From NCBI GenBank assembly GCA_029834535.1, contig JAQMWT010000189.1, forward strand, positions 22,696-86,695: a DNA stretch of 64,000 nucleotides, given 5' to 3'. The notes under the pieces are model-generated. The model searched no databases and was not told the origin of the DNA. It was given only the letters and a program-made list of their open reading frames with translations. Numbering within the stretch: the first letter of the stretch is position 1; every line of letters starts with the position of its first letter. The position numbers and the translations under genes are program-made. The DNA is from Chrysophaeum taylorii. Lineage: Eukaryota; Sar; Pelagophyceae; Pelagomonadales; Pelagomonadaceae. This document shows, in pieces, positions 11,215 to 22,792 of the stretch.

Positions 11215-11974
11215 TAGTGTCGCTAAGCGTAGTCACTCAGGCAGCTGGTTAGTTTTGGTGCTCTCAAGGAGCTTGTTAAGTGCATTGCCATGGAATGTAC
11301 GAGTGGACGTACCCAAAATATTCCACAACATGTGTGCAAGAGTACAGGTTAGCCAATTACACACACATCAACATTGACATGACAATACGATGCTATGAAC
11401 AGGTGCACACAAGGTTACACGATCACGTGTGCAAACATATACTATATACAGCCCAATGGTAATGGCGGTATATTGACAAGCGTGTCACATGGCGAGGCTG
11501 GGCTGGCGCGGTAACAGTCCAATACCCATAGGTTACGTGCATGCTGACACATGGTTTCTCAGGGACCCGCCTGGGCCCATAACCTGCAGAGCATTTAGCA
11601 AGCAGTGGTAAGTCACCTGGGGAACCATCCCGTCTCATCGTTAACGTCTGGAAGGTTAATTCGGGGAATGAAAGGTTATGTTCCCTATATCCTCAGAACA
11701 CGACAGGCGGCATCTAGAACTACACGAGAAAGGCTAAGTGTATAGTGCTACATACCTCGGGACGCGCTAGACCATTATGATGAGCGTAGGCACAAATCAG
11801 AGGACTATAGTATAGTGCTACATACCTCGGGGCGCGCTAGACCATTATGATGAGCGTAGGCACAAATCAGAGGACTATTTGATTGTGTAGAAAGGAAGAA
11901 GAAGGGGTAAGGACGAGATCACGTTCTCAACGGACGGATAAGGGTAAGAGGCAGCAGATTTCTCTGCAATTTGT
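11215..11974 (-). repeat. copia A1 5' LTR and leader (9-12 kb copy)
   Basis: Starts TGCAGAGAAATCTG on the minus strand and matches 28990-29690 throughout. The exact LTR/leader border is not set because no complete A1 3' LTR is present. It contains the word CAGGTTATGGGCCCAG, also found in the A2 LTR. A 70-bp tandem duplication (11741-11810 and 11811-11880) is absent from the other copies. Confidence 0.75.
11741..11880. repeat. 70-bp tandem duplication in A1 LTR
   Basis: Two units starting 'tatagtgctacatacctcgg'. The copies at 29531 and 60270 have one unit. Confidence 0.95.
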
Positions 11975-12458
11975 CCATATCATTTCTCGGTCGCTTATCT
12001 CGTCCATTGGACAGTTCCCTCCAGATACATATAATGAGGCACAGCGAGTTCTAATCGACGCATCAGCTCACAGCCTACACACAGCTATGTCTGATGTACA
12101 TGATCGTGTTATTCCTGCATTGGATCTACACGCTCTTGCACCAGATGCCGCTATGTCCTTCCTCTCGTCTTTTATGGCGCCCTTGGTCACCTTGAGTGAT
12201 GCAACGACGACACACAATACCAATACTGCTAACGACCTATCCTCCGATGATCATAATTCGTCTTCTCCAGAGTTAAAGGAACTGGACGATCATAGCGAGG
12301 ATGAATTGGACCACACATCTGATGTTGTGGATACCGATACCGCTTCTTTACGCAACATCACAACACGCTCGACATCACAATTGATTTGTCCTGTTTTGTT
12401 GTTGTTTGTCCCATTGTTCACTGTTCTCATGTATATTGCACAAGTTCCGCCTCAATAA
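11975..12458 (+). pseudogene. copia A2 ORF3, C-terminal portion with membrane segment
   Basis: Plus-strand frame from the A1 LTR junction to a TAA at 12456-12458. It has an N-terminal amphipathic part, an acidic/Ser-rich middle (DDHNSSSPELKELDDHSED) and a C-terminal hydrophobic run LICPVLLLFVPLFTVLMYIA. It is followed by a short purine tract (GAGGGGG, 12491-12497) and the A2 LTR. That placement, just before a 3' LTR, makes it the end of the post-pol ORF of an A2 element. It appears only loosely similar in sequence to the ORF3 C-terminus at 60670-61210. The role is unknown; an env-like membrane protein is possible. Confidence 0.55.
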
Positions 12459-12497
12459 CGTCTGAAATGCATTAACCGTTTTCACACGTTGAGGGGG

Positions 12498-12895
12498 TCC
12501 AGAGAGCTACACTATTATGTGTGCGACACTGGAACATTTCACACCTATCTCTACAAGAGGTTTTTCTCTCCGTAATACGGCTTTCCCTCTCTCCTTCCTC
12601 ACCCTTCCGTAATTATATATTTTCATGACTATGAAGAACCCAGTCTGAAGCTCTTTTCCAACATGGAGTAGGCCTCCAGGTGCGTACCGTCAGGTACGGG
12701 GTGTTCTGTTTAATTAACAGAGGCTTCGTTCCTCGTTGTCAGTGTAAACGCTTCTATGGGACCTAATGTCCTTAAGGAGTTAGGGCTTAAATCCCTACCT
12801 TGTGTAGTAGCATGTGACAAGCGGGATGGTCTGTACACGCCTAAGACTGCACGCAGTCTCCACCATGTACCTGGAGAGGGTCAAATCTCTCCACA
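12498..12895 (+). repeat. copia A2 LTR (plus orientation), arm of inverted repeat
   Basis: Starts TCCAGAGAGCTACAC right after a purine tract, so it behaves as a 3' LTR. It is about 90% identical by eye to the reverse complement of 13908-14296. It is cut at 12895 where minus-strand gag sequence begins. Confidence 0.82.
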
Positions 12896-13380
12896 AATAA
12901 AGTGAGGACACGTTTTACATCCTCATTTAATTCGGGACGAACGAGATTGTATGACTCTTGGTAGTAAAGTCGTTCGAGATTATTACGAGCATCAACGGAT
13001 ACGGAACGTTCGCAGTGGGACGGGGTATGGCCGGGGGGCGAAGACGGAAGGTTATCGGCGATTTGGTTGTCAGTCACATCGCGGTCTCCTCGTCGCATTG
13101 CGACAAGCTTGATGGTCACTCTCCGCCGACCGACCTTTCGGCGCTCCTCGTCTACAGGCCCGTGATTCCGGACTGGCTCCTGTCGGTCCGGCCTGGCTCC
13201 CATGCTCGGGAGAGGTCTGAAGTTAGTTAGTTCAACTGATAGTTGATGTGATGAATTGACGTGCCAAGTCTTTAAATGTTCGGGCAGGGCATCTTCGTTA
13301 ATGCATATGTAATTCGTTAATTTTCTCGGATATCCATCTTGAAAAGATGGCATCTACTTCGTTATCGAGGATTTGACTGT
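12896..13380 (-). pseudogene. copia A2 gag fragment
   Basis: Minus-strand frame with INEDALPEHLKTWHVN and, after a SINE, YYQESYNLVRPELNEDVKRVL. These align with the A1 Gag blocks LPPEYQEWHFTDE and YEVEALRPEINARFLEEERIL. It is a 5' gag scrap downstream of the A2 LTR at 13870-14296. It is truncated at 12896. Confidence 0.68.
13002..13231 (+). mobile_element. SINE (copy 1, 5' truncated)
   Basis: Plus-strand SINE with 3' tail 'gggagaggtctgaagttag'. Ten-base direct repeats flank it with one mismatch: TCAACGGATA (12992-13001) and TCAACTGATA (13232-13241). It interrupts the A2 gag fragment. The same family occurs at 25819-26183 and 43448-43818. Confidence 0.88.
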
Positions 13381-13381
13381 A

Positions 13382-13869
13382 TTCCGGAGCATTCCGGATA
13401 TTGGTATTTTTAGGAGAAGTATCGTGACTGATCAAGGTAGGTAAGAGGATTGATAGACAGATTCGACACATAAGAATGAAGGGTTTCTCGAGTGCGGGTC
13501 ATATGCACAGTACGCTATTTTATGCGTGGGCTTATTTACAAGACCAAACAAATCGACACGTTATTTAAAAACAGGGTGACTTGAGACTGAAGAATGGATT
13601 AATTCTCGAGCAGACAGTCTTTTGTTGGGGAATAGGAGGAAAAACCCGTACAAGTTTCCGCGGCTTGTGTAGGGAAAATTTTAATTTTGTTGGTTATGCG
13701 AGTGCATATGACCAGTGACCGACCCAACTCGGTCACAAACCAAATTAACTCGTGGGCACATACCGTCACACAACAAATATGTACAGTAGACAACCGCCAA
13801 ACACATTGTCGCATTGTACTCGTGATCAGGCGTAAATTGATCACTCCATTTGTACGTACAACACCGTTG
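13382..13869. other. A2 LTR 3' part and leader, no gene seen
   Basis: AT-rich stretch between the A2 gag scrap and the conserved LTR part. Short frames here look random. It probably holds the U5 end and leader of the A2 element. Confidence 0.5.
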
Positions 13870-14296
13870 GGCTGACACACCTACGCATCTGGGCCCATAA
13901 CCTGGAGAGATTTGACCCTCTCCGGGTACATGGTAGAGACTGCGTGCAGTCTTAGGCGTGTACATACCATTCCGCTTGTCACATGCTACTACACAAGGTA
14001 GGGATTTAAGCCCTAACCCCTTAAGGACATTAGGTCCCATAGAAGCGTTTACACTGACAACGAGGAACGAAGCCTCTGTTAATTAAACAGACAACCCCGC
14101 ACCTGACGGCACGCACCTGGAGGCCTACTCCATGTTGGAAAAGAGCTTCAGACTGGGTTCTTCATAGTCATGAAGAAGTAATTGCGGAAGGGTAAGGAAG
14201 GAGAGAGGGAAAGCCGTATTACGGAGAGAAAACCCTCGTGTAGAGATAGGTGTGAAATGTTCCAGTATCGCACACATAATAGTGTAGCTCTCTGGA
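13870..14296 (-). repeat. copia A2 LTR (minus orientation), arm of inverted repeat
   Basis: Begins TCCAGAGAGC at 14296 on the minus strand and runs through CAGGTTATGGGCCCAG near 13890. Gag sequence follows downstream on the same strand, so it acts as a 5' LTR. It cuts the ORF3 of the large A1 element. Confidence 0.78.
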
Positions 14297-15160
14297 CATG
14301 TTAACAAGTGATGATGGGTGTTGAGCTAGCATGTTTGTTAAAAGAGCATATAATTATAAAAGCAAATGATAGATGCGTATGAGGGTAGCGCGTATATGAA
14401 GAGCTGAGCGCGCATCACAAGGGAATTGGAAGGAAGTGTCATTGCGAGCACGAACGGTAGGTTGCAAAGGCACCTGATCAGTATTGTGACAAGCAAGGCA
14501 AATTCCTATTGTAGTAGCAGAGATGGGGATGTGACCATTCTTCTTATGGTCGTCCGTGTTGAGGTGACTCAGCACTTCAGTGGGGAGTTCACGAGGTGTT
14601 TGTGCCTTGGAACTGTACGTGGTCGAGACAAGGAAAGTCGGTTGTCCACGATCATTGAGGCACTGCGTACAAAAAAGACGACAAAATGAAACGTTCGCGT
14701 TTGGGGCCTCTATAGCAGCAGCCAATAGAAGCAATAGCAGGAGCAGCTTCCCAAGGTATGGTAATGGGTAAGCGCATGGATATGAATGTGGTCAGGTCCA
14801 CAAACAATGAAAAGTCAGTAGACTCATAGGGCAGTGTGAGTTCCACTCGCATAAAAGAAGAGAGAAATGGGGTGACAGGGACACGGAAGTTCTCAAGGAG
14901 AGAGATTCCTCGCTCGTAAGCAGCATAGTCAATACTGAGGCCGTCCTGGAACGTCGGCGACTGAGGTGAGATATGCACGGCTGGTGTCGGTGCAACCGCA
15001 GCAGCCTGTGTGGTAGCAGTCGTAGCAGTCATGGTTCGTTGCTTTTGCGACAACCTGGGGGGAGGTTCGGCCGTGGAGAGCGAGAAAGGACTGTCCTTCA
15101 ACCGACTAGGGAGATGCCGCGGCCACGGGAGTGCCAAAAAAAAGGACATAAGCGACACTC
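14297..15160 (-). pseudogene. copia A1 ORF3 (post-pol), N-terminal half
   Basis: Frames 15158-14652 and 14734-14354, joined by a frameshift near 14700. Conserved with 61525-62265: TTATTQAAAV-type Ala/Thr-rich start, QSPTFQDGLSIDYAAYERG, the ELTLPYESTDFSLFVDL block, RLPITIPWEAAPA, CTQCLNDRGQPTF, then LNTDDHKKNGHIPI and an ACHN motif. The paired cysteines and the late Cys/His could bind zinc. It begins downstream of the pol stop and is truncated at 14297. No database family was recognised. Confidence 0.6.
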
Positions 15161-15211
15161 ACACGCGCACGAAAATTTGTGGCAAAAGAAGGTAGGGCCA
15201 GGGCTAGTGGC

Positions 15212-15233
15212 TAGTTTAACGACGTTGCGGTCA
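15212..15233 (-). repeat. Copia A SLNY motif, site 2 (17 nt after pol stop)
   Basis: Minus strand TGACCGCAACGTCGTTAAAC. In the pol frame, past the TGA at 15250-15252, it reads TATSLN then TAG. Confidence 0.9.
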
Positions 15234-15249
15234 CTAGACTTAGGCATCT

Positions 15250-18201
15250 TCAATCCTGTAAAGGTTTGTCATCAGAGGCATGATGCATACCGAGTAGAGA
15301 ACGAAAAGTGGAGAACTCAGCAGCAAGTGGCTTTGTATAAAACCATCAGCTACGTTTAGCTTGCCGGGAACATGATGGACTCGAATTTTTTGTAGCGAGA
15401 TGTACTCACGGATCTTAAACCATCTGGTCGACAGTGCCTTGGATCGAGAAGGCCCATCTGGGTTATTAGAGGTGTGAGCGGCGGCGTCATTGTCAGACAA
15501 TAGAGGTAGGCTTCTAATGAAGCGCATATCTCCCGCAATTGGGTTGTCATTGTCATCGAAATCAACATGATCAGCGGTGTTCTCACCACCATTAACATTG
15601 TTGACTTCTCACCACCATTAACATTGTTGACGTAGAAGGTGGGGTTGACGACAAAGGAGAGTTCCAACAGCAGCTTGCGTAGCCAAACCGCTTCATCAGC
15701 ACAAATACGGAGGGCTATCAACTCAGCTTCGTGAGTTGAGCAGGAGACAATCGGTTGAAGCTTGCTTTTCCAACCAGTAAGGCAGCTGAAAAGATAGAGG
15801 ACAAACCCGGTGGTAGATTTCTTATCTTCCTGTGCTAAGGAAGGGGCGTTGTCAGCGTCAACCATGGCGACTAAGGGATCAAACTGTCCAGTGGATACAT
15901 CCTGCGGTTGGTAGTCGACCACAGTGGGGAGATCAATTCGATTAGCGGAGACAGTGCGAAGGTGAGCTTCAATAGCATTACCTTTAGGATGGAACCAGAG
16001 GCGAAGTGAGCGGTTTTCCGGCTTCTTGAGGTAGCGAAGCAAATGCTCTAGCATTTGGACGCGAACATACGTAGGTGCATGCATACCACGCGAACATCTG
16101 CCCAAGGCTTGCGAGAAATCAGGTCTGCAGGCCACTTGCATGAACACCAGCTTGCCAGGAGGGTGGCAAAGTGCGAATTGATGTACAACTCTGATTCAGA
16201 GCTGGGTGTGTCATCTTTATACTTGAAGGACGATGACATAGGATATTTAAGCGGGGTCAGTTGCTGCAAGACAGGGTGATCAGCGAAGAGTTCATCCAGC
16301 TTGGCTTGCACATCCAGAGAAATGGATCCATCAGATGTACGACACACACGCATACCTAGGAGGGTATGGACAGGTTCAAAGTGCTCTACAGCATACCGTT
16401 TGTGAAGGGCATCCTGTAACTCAGTACGAAGAGTGTCATCATTGGACACAATAACAATGTCGTCTACAGACAGACTGCATACGACGAACTTAGCATGTGC
16501 GGATACTCGAGCATATAGGCAAGAGTCCGAATGCAGGCGCTTGTAGCCAAGGCTACGGAAGGAGCCGTCTATCTCTTTGTTCCAAAGAGATGGTGATTGC
16601 CGAAGTCCATAAAGTGACTTCAGCAGCTTCGGTAGGCGTCGGCCCTTGTACTTAGCTTCATCGGGGTCGATAAGCTTGATGCCGTCTGGTAACTGAACAT
16701 AGACGTTGGCATCAATGCCAGACCGAACGAAGGCGTTCGGGACGTCTGCATGGTAGACAGGCAATTGCTTGTATGCTGCAATAGCCAGTAGTACCCGGAT
16801 TGCGGTCATTGTGGCCATTGGGCTGAAGGTGCCAACGAAATCGGCGCCAAGAGATGCTAGGAAGCCACGTAGCACGAGGCGAGCCTTGTGCTCAACGTAT
16901 TTGCCTGCAGAGTCTGTTTTAATCTTCAGCACCATCCTGCTGTCAATAGGGCGAGAGACACCGTCGGGTAAGGAAAGTTTGAAGCAGCCAAAGCGGATAA
17001 TGTCGTGGAGTTCCTTGGCGATGGCCTTGAGGTAGGCGTGCCTGTTTTCAGGCGACATACCGTGGAGGCACTTGAGTTTATATTCGTCAATGGAAACGTC
17101 CGCTTCTTGCACCTTATATTCGTCAGGACCAATAGTGGCTGGTGAATTATAGTTTAACGACGTTGCGGTCGAGGCAGTGTGCGCAACTTCGGGATAAGCG
17201 GAATCAGCGTCAGTAGGAGTAGGAGAAGCAGATTCCAGTTGAATATGGATAGTAGGGTCGGCATGTAAGACCTGGGTGATATACTCGGTAGAGACCAGAA
17301 GGTATTCCTCCAAGTCAGCCAGAGATGCAGAATTAGCGCCAAACTCGGAGGAGTAGTGATCGATAAAGCTGGTCGGCGCCAGATACGTAAGTGCACATTG
17401 TAAGAAAGAAATGCCAAAGGCAGCAGCGTGCTCAGTGAACGCAGCTAAAAGAGGCGGAGGAATGGGGCACGTAGGTGAACCATCAGCAGTTAGAAAGGTT
17501 GCAGCTGGGATGCTGGATGCGCACTTGGCGTGGGCGACGTAACCATCGACGTGCGGGTAGCGGGTAAATAAGTCAGTGCGCAACGGGAAAAGAAGACGAG
17601 CTAACAACGCATGTTCCCACTCTGAGCAGATAGCAGACCAGAGGATACCACCATTGCTATGTAGGGCGGAGAGGGCGGGAGACTTGAACGAAAGAAAGTG
17701 GTGGCGAAGATCCCAGCGGAAATCGGCGAGTTTGCCACCACCGGCTTTGTAAGCACCAATAGTAGACGCTTGCAGCCGGGCTTGGATATTTTTCATGGAG
17801 GTTGCCTTGCGGGTGTTAGGTTGTTTGGAACCTGGGACAAGAGTGAGGTCATCTTGTGCAAAAAGGTCGTTGTAAGAAGGAAGCAAGGGCGGCGGTGGCA
17901 TAGAGCCAGAATCGTCGGCGAGAGCGTCGGAAGAGGGAGAAGAGGCAGGAGCAGGGGACGAAGAAGGAGCTGGGATGCTGGAGCATGTAGAGGAATTGCA
18001 GCTTGGACGAAACACGAATTTGTCCGTTTTCAGGGTTGAGGACGACGTCGGCGATATGGTCGACGCGTGGGGAGACGAGCGGGTTTTGCGCGTTGGCGCA
18101 ACATAGATATAAGTATTTGCGACGGCACGGTTCCCACTTGTGGTGCTTGTGGGGCTCCAATAGAAGGTAGCATTCAGCGCCGAAGATCTTGAGCATGTCA
18201 T
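15250..18201 (-). pseudogene. copia A1 reverse transcriptase and RNase H
   Basis: Frames 18201-16048 and 16147-15250. After an Ala/Ser-rich linker the RVT_2 domain starts at about 17060 (SPENRHAYLKAIAKELHDI), with RMVLKIKTD, HADVPNAFVRSG, LPKLLKSLYGLRQSPSLWNKEI and the catalytic LSVDDIVIV (about 16460, SVDD instead of YVDD). RNase H follows with MVDADNAPS and STHEAELIALRICADEA. Frameshifts lie near 16150 and 15600, the latter beside a short duplication (CTTCTCACCACCATTAAC, at about 15583 and 15606). The copy at 62372-63660 is the same protein. Confidence 0.92.
17150..17171 (-). repeat. Copia A SLNY motif, site 3 (IN/RT linker)
   Basis: Minus strand CGACCGCAACGTCGTTAAAC; reads TATSLNYNSP between integrase and reverse transcriptase. 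Confidence 0.9.
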
Positions 18202-20313
18202 GCTGGGGAGTGTTGAGTTGGTTGTAGAGTACCTGTTGCGGACTCAGGATAGCATGGTGAATGCGCTCGAGCGTGGCGTTCGGGAGAAGGTTGTAGCTTT
18301 GGACGGTGTGTATCACCGCCCAGGGAAACATGATGGCAGGTTCCACGATCTTTGAGCCACGATAATGAGCATTAAGGAGAGAACGAAGGCGAGTAGAGGA
18401 GGCGGAGGCGATGAAACCGATGGCTGACTCAACTTCAAAGTTAAAGTGGGGCATGTACGGCGGAAAAGCGATGAGCTGAATGCCCATATCGACGCGGTAC
18501 GGGGAGGTAATGTGCTGGCTCAAGTAGGGCTTGAAGGCATCGGAGTAGAGGGTGCGCATGTGCACGTTGAGTTGTGTACGACAAAAGTCATACACAAAAT
18601 CCAGAGCTCGAGTGAACTCCGTGGCGTTGGTGGTGCGTGTAAAGTACACCAAGAGAATTTTCGAAATGGGTTCCTTGAAGACGATGATATGTCGGAAGCC
18701 TCCCCATTCGGATGAGATGGTCACATAGCCGCCGTCGCACGCCCAGACTTCGCCGGCCTTGTGAGTTTGCTCAAAGAGGGCTTGGTCGGATTGAAGTGCT
18801 CGTGCGGGTGACGCTTGATGTGTGCGATGCAGTCGGTGCATAAGTCGCGATACGGTATGTCAGAGGCAGAGAAGCCAGGGCGAGCCAGTACGTTGGGGGC
18901 CTTGGCAGCGACGTTGTCGGGGCAGTGGTGCACACGGTGGAAGCGATTGGCACGTTCTTTGGCGTTGAGGTATTCGGCAGATCCGTGTGCGAAGGACTTG
19001 CGAGGAATGGGATGAGCGGGAATATGACGTTTGCGCCGAACATCGAACTTGAGTTCGGTGTCCAAGGCAGGGGGAGGCGGTGCGTCGTCATCCTGGTGCG
19101 CAGCAGGGTCACTTGGAGGTGCATCCTCATCATCACGAGTAGCGAGAGTATCTTCGTAGGACGAAGATATATAGTTTAACGACAATTCGGTCAAGCAGTT
19201 GCTGGAAATAGACATCATAAAAGATTGTGCCAAAGTCAAGGTATCTGTGCTGCACGTGGTGGAGGCCTGGTCAACGGTCATAGAATTGGATACATAGGAT
19301 TTCTTCGTCACGGCAGCAGTATGTTGGAAGGTAGGGTCCAACGTAAGGGATTTAAGGTCGGCAACGAGGAGCGAAAAGTGCTTGTGCAGTGTGCTGTACG
19401 TACCAGCAGGCAGAGCATTGCTGAGCATGTTGCAGCAAAGGTCGTGGCGAAGAGACAAGTGGAAAGATTCTTGTTGTTTGGAGTGGTTGTTAGCACGAAT
19501 CAACTCCGGTCGAGTGGGGTAGCGAAAGTCCCCGTTGCGAGGGTCGAGTAAAATAATGTTGGCATACCCTCGAATGGTGGGCAATGGAGCAATCATGGAG
19601 TGGATTTTAGAGCCGAGTTTGCGGTCACTTCCACGAAGGTACCATATATAGCGAATATGAGATAAGTGGTGATCTTCCAGAGCAAAATGAGAATCCTTGC
19701 AGTCGAAAGAGTTGTCGGTGGCCTTGTAGGTAAGGCAGCCAGGCATCACAAGAGAGCATCTGGACAAGAGCTTTCGTATGGCGGTGCCATAGGCGGCAGC
19801 GGAGCCAACTTGAGCAAGGGCTTGGACTATCCACAAGTAACCAATAAACGGCTCCAAATATATAGACCTGTCCCGGTCGCGGGGGACGTCGGAGCCAGTG
19901 AACGTATACGTGCTTCCAAACGCGCCAATGGCAGCATGATATTTGGTGGCGGCGTTCTCTATTGTGAGGTTGCCGTCAGAGTGGTGGCCACCAGTTAGGA
20001 AGTGGGTGTTGTGTGATGTTGATGAGGTTGTAAGTAGTAACCTATGTGACGGTTGGTCAGTTTCGAAAACGGTTCTGTAATAGGACACAGGAGTGGGTGT
20101 GTTAGTGTGTAATCTGGCAAACAAGTTATTGAGGATTGTAAAAACCTTGACGTGTATAGAATAGGTTGGATGAGGTAGCGGCTCCATGGAGGAGCATTTA
20201 AAGCACAGCTGATGATAAGTACACTCGGATTGAACAGAGTGAGTACGTTGCTCGCGAGCCTGTTGTGAGTGAAGGCGCAGCAGTAACATATCGAGAGTTT
20301 CAAGGTCAGCCAT
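17850..20313 (-). pseudogene. copia A1 pre-integrase block and integrase
   Basis: Frames 20313-18721 and 18841-17849, overlapping with one frameshift near 18790. The first half (20313-19180) is of unknown function with CTYHQLCFKCSS near its start. The zinc finger follows (RFHRVHHCPDN... CTDCIAHIKRHPH), then the catalytic core: Asp in VWACDGGYV, Asp in LYSDAFKPY, Glu in NFEVESAIGF. The order and spacing fit a Ty1/copia integrase. SLNY motif site 4 lies before the zinc finger. Confidence 0.85.
19172..19193 (-). repeat. Copia A SLNY motif, site 4 (before integrase)
   Basis: Minus strand TGACCGAATTGTCGTTAAAC; reads CLTELSLNYIS. Confidence 0.9.
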
Positions 20314-20870
20314 AGTAAGCTAAACAGAACCTGTGCGAGAGTAAGGTGCAAACGTTTTAGGAACGGGGACATATGGAGGATCGGGGAATACCCGGATCCA
20401 ATCTTTGGATATGTGTTTGGGTAACCAAAGGCGCTTAGGAATGGCTTGTAAATCATCCACGATCTTTAGGAAGGGGCGTGGATGGAGGATAGGCCATGAC
20501 AATAAGTTAATTGGTCCAGTAGAATACCTGCGTGCGATGCATATCCATCTTTCTCTAGATTGGTAATCGCCACAGAGGTAGGTCGGGAACCTATCAACGA
20601 CATCGACACAGTAGTCGAGTGTAGTGTGGATGAGGTTGGCCACAGTTATGTGGTCTTGATGACAGTACTCTTGCGGGGGCGTCATCTCAGCCAGTAGTAC
20701 CAAGGGTTGGAGTAGCTCGATGACAAACAGCATGCTGTCGAAAAGAGAATCGTCCAGCAGGCTGTGTAAGTCCTCGGTCTTATGCTGCTTTAGTAGAATC
20801 CTTTCCTCTGGTGAGATTAGGTGAAGATGGTTAATAAAGGCGGGGCGAGATTCAAATAATATTAATAATA
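20314..20870 (-). pseudogene. copia A1 uncharacterised block, part 2
   Basis: Minus frame open from the MULE border (20870) to a stop near 20320. It reads ILFESRPAFINHLHLISPEE, then FVIELLQPLVLL, then YLCGDYQSRERW. It continues the frame from 25791-25809 and 26193-26680 on the far side of the MULE and SINE. Position between gag and integrase is where copia protease would sit, but I see no convincing Asp-Ser/Thr-Gly motif. Function unknown. Confidence 0.6.
20862..20870. repeat. MULE target duplication, left
   Basis: TTAATAATA, repeated at 25782-25790. Confidence 0.93.
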
Positions 20871-21834
20871 GGGAAAAGTCAAGTTTCCAACCACCATGTA
20901 TGTTTGGTCACCGTAAATCCCCAACAAGTTTGGTCACTTAAGTTTAGTCAATCCGTATCTTGGCTGACTAAACTTATGCTTGAGGAAAGCAAGGATAGGG
21001 CTCGCTGACAAAACAAGGCCCGCTGTGATCAAGCATTTGGAGGTTCTGCATGTCGCGTCGTGACTCCGGAGCGTCCTTCGACTTCGACACGGATGACGAG
21101 GAGGTCGATATCGACGAGGGCTTCGCTCAGGTCGAGCGGGACCGTGCTGGTATCACGCTGACGTCGGGCGACGACGACACCAAGAACGGCAAGCGTGGCC
21201 TGACGAAGGTTAACGACTGTGACAGATCGCCGCGTACGCTGTCGCAGCTCAGAATGTTCGAGCACCACGTTTCGCTGCTTTCACGCTACCCGACGAAATC
21301 CGAATTTAGTATGTGCGTTCGGGAAGAGGCCGAGTTGCAGCAGAAGATGGTCGACACGGGGGGGAAGCAACAGCGTGCATAACATGATCAATACCGCGAC
21401 GGCGTTGTCGTTCAAGTGTAAAGTAGAGGGCTGCGGCTTCTTTAAGCGCGCTGCTCGTCGTGATGGGCTTATAGACTTCGTCGTCACGCATGATGAACCT
21501 CACACAGGAGTTTTTACACCGACGAAAACCCAGCCCAAGTCGAACTACCGCGCAGAGCACTTCTTAGAGGCCGTGACGACCATCATCAAGAAGGGCTCTA
21601 TGGAGAGCAAGTCAGGAGGCACTACTCGGAAAGGCGTCTGGTAGATGTTCACAACAACGTCATCAAGGAAAGGCTCAATGAGATGACGAACCGTGAGCAT
21701 ACACTCTCATCCGTCGAGAACATCTAGCTCAAGTCATCCTAGCGCTCTTGGGAAACGAGGAGAGGAACGCGGTATCAGCGGTGTCTTGCGCAGGTCTTGT
21801 TTGTGGCTGTTGTCCTGCGAGGAGGTGCATGTGT

Positions 21835-22050
21835 GTGATCAAACTTGTAATGTTCTGACCAAACTTTGTGACAAAACTTGTGACTGTATGACCAAACGTG
21901 TGACTTTATGACCAAACTTTTGACTTGGTGACCAAACTTGTGACTTAATGATCAAACTTATGTTCGTGTGATCAAACTTTGTGATTAAACTTGTAGCTTT
22001 CTGATCAAACTCTTTCGTTTCGTGACCACACTTGAAAATCGTAGCTTAGT
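21835..22050. repeat. Internal array of the MULE subterminal word
   Basis: About ten copies of TGA(C/T)CAAACTT within 215 bp, in the predicted intron ending at 22118. The same word fills both element ends (20900-20980, 25510-25780). Confidence 0.88.
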
Positions 22051-22655
22051 GTGTTAGTATACTTCGCCACATCTACATTCACGTGTGTGCATCAAAGTCA
22101 CACTTGTCATTCTCTTAGGCGGAGTTGCACGCTTGCCAGCGCGCGTTGCGAGCCCACGGTCATGCGGTTAAGTTGTATGGCGCGAAACAAGGAGATCTCC
22201 TGAAGGTATTCATGAAGAGGCTCAAGTCTGAGCACAAGTCGGAACAAGAGTTCAGGCATGGCTCCGACAGGAGCCGGTACAAGAGCTTAGACCTCAACGA
22301 CTACAAGATCCCTGAAACGCTGCAGTCACCTGCCTTGGCTGATAGGAAGTTCTTCTTAGGTTATGTCGTCGTGTCGAAACCCGCCATACGCATGATGAAT
22401 GCGGGCCTCCTGCGCCGGCAGGCGTTTATTGACGGCGTTCACTGCCTCGACAACCAGGTGATGATTTCTGTGACCGGCCGTGATGCCAACAACCACCTCG
22501 TGATGATATCCACTTCGTGGTGGAACATGACCGAGTCTGCGGAATCGATCGGCAAGGTCATTAAACTGACCGTCGAGAACATCCCGCACAGAAACTGTCA
22601 GGGATTCGTCATAGTACAGGACTTCCAAAAGGGAAGCCTCATAGCGCACGTCACC

Positions 22656-22711
22656 GTGAGTGACCTCGCTAGCACCATTTGATTCCTCGTCTAATTCCGA
22701 TTCCTGCGCAG
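22656..22711 (+). other. Predicted intron in MULE transposase (56 bp)
   Basis: GTGAGT...GCGCAG; joins IAHVT to HTPEADAF in frame. Confidence 0.75.
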
Positions 22712-22742
22712 CATACGCCCGAGGCCGACGCCTTCTCGTGCA

Positions 22743-22792
22743 GTAAGTCTTTGATGAACTGTTTACTCTTCGTGAATACGTCCTATTCACAG
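22743..22792 (+). other. Predicted intron in MULE transposase (50 bp)
   Basis: GTAAGT...TTCACAG; joins DAFSC to MNHGSEN across a split codon. Confidence 0.8.

Larger units (their letters stand above)
9110..11974 (-). mobile_element. copia A1 element, 5' half (LTR, leader, gag)
   Basis: Minus-strand element colinear with 27110-29690: LTR start TGCAGAG at 11974, leader, gag. It is cut at 9110 by the LINE. At 11974 it abuts plus-strand A2 ORF3 sequence, into which it appears to have inserted. Confidence 0.82.

Noticed and set aside
11975-12458. Host membrane protein gene
   Set aside because: It sits between an A1 LTR and an A2 purine tract plus LTR, so it is best read as element ORF3.
21835-22050. 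CRISPR-like array
   Set aside because: Units are short, irregular and match the MULE termini; the genome is eukaryotic.
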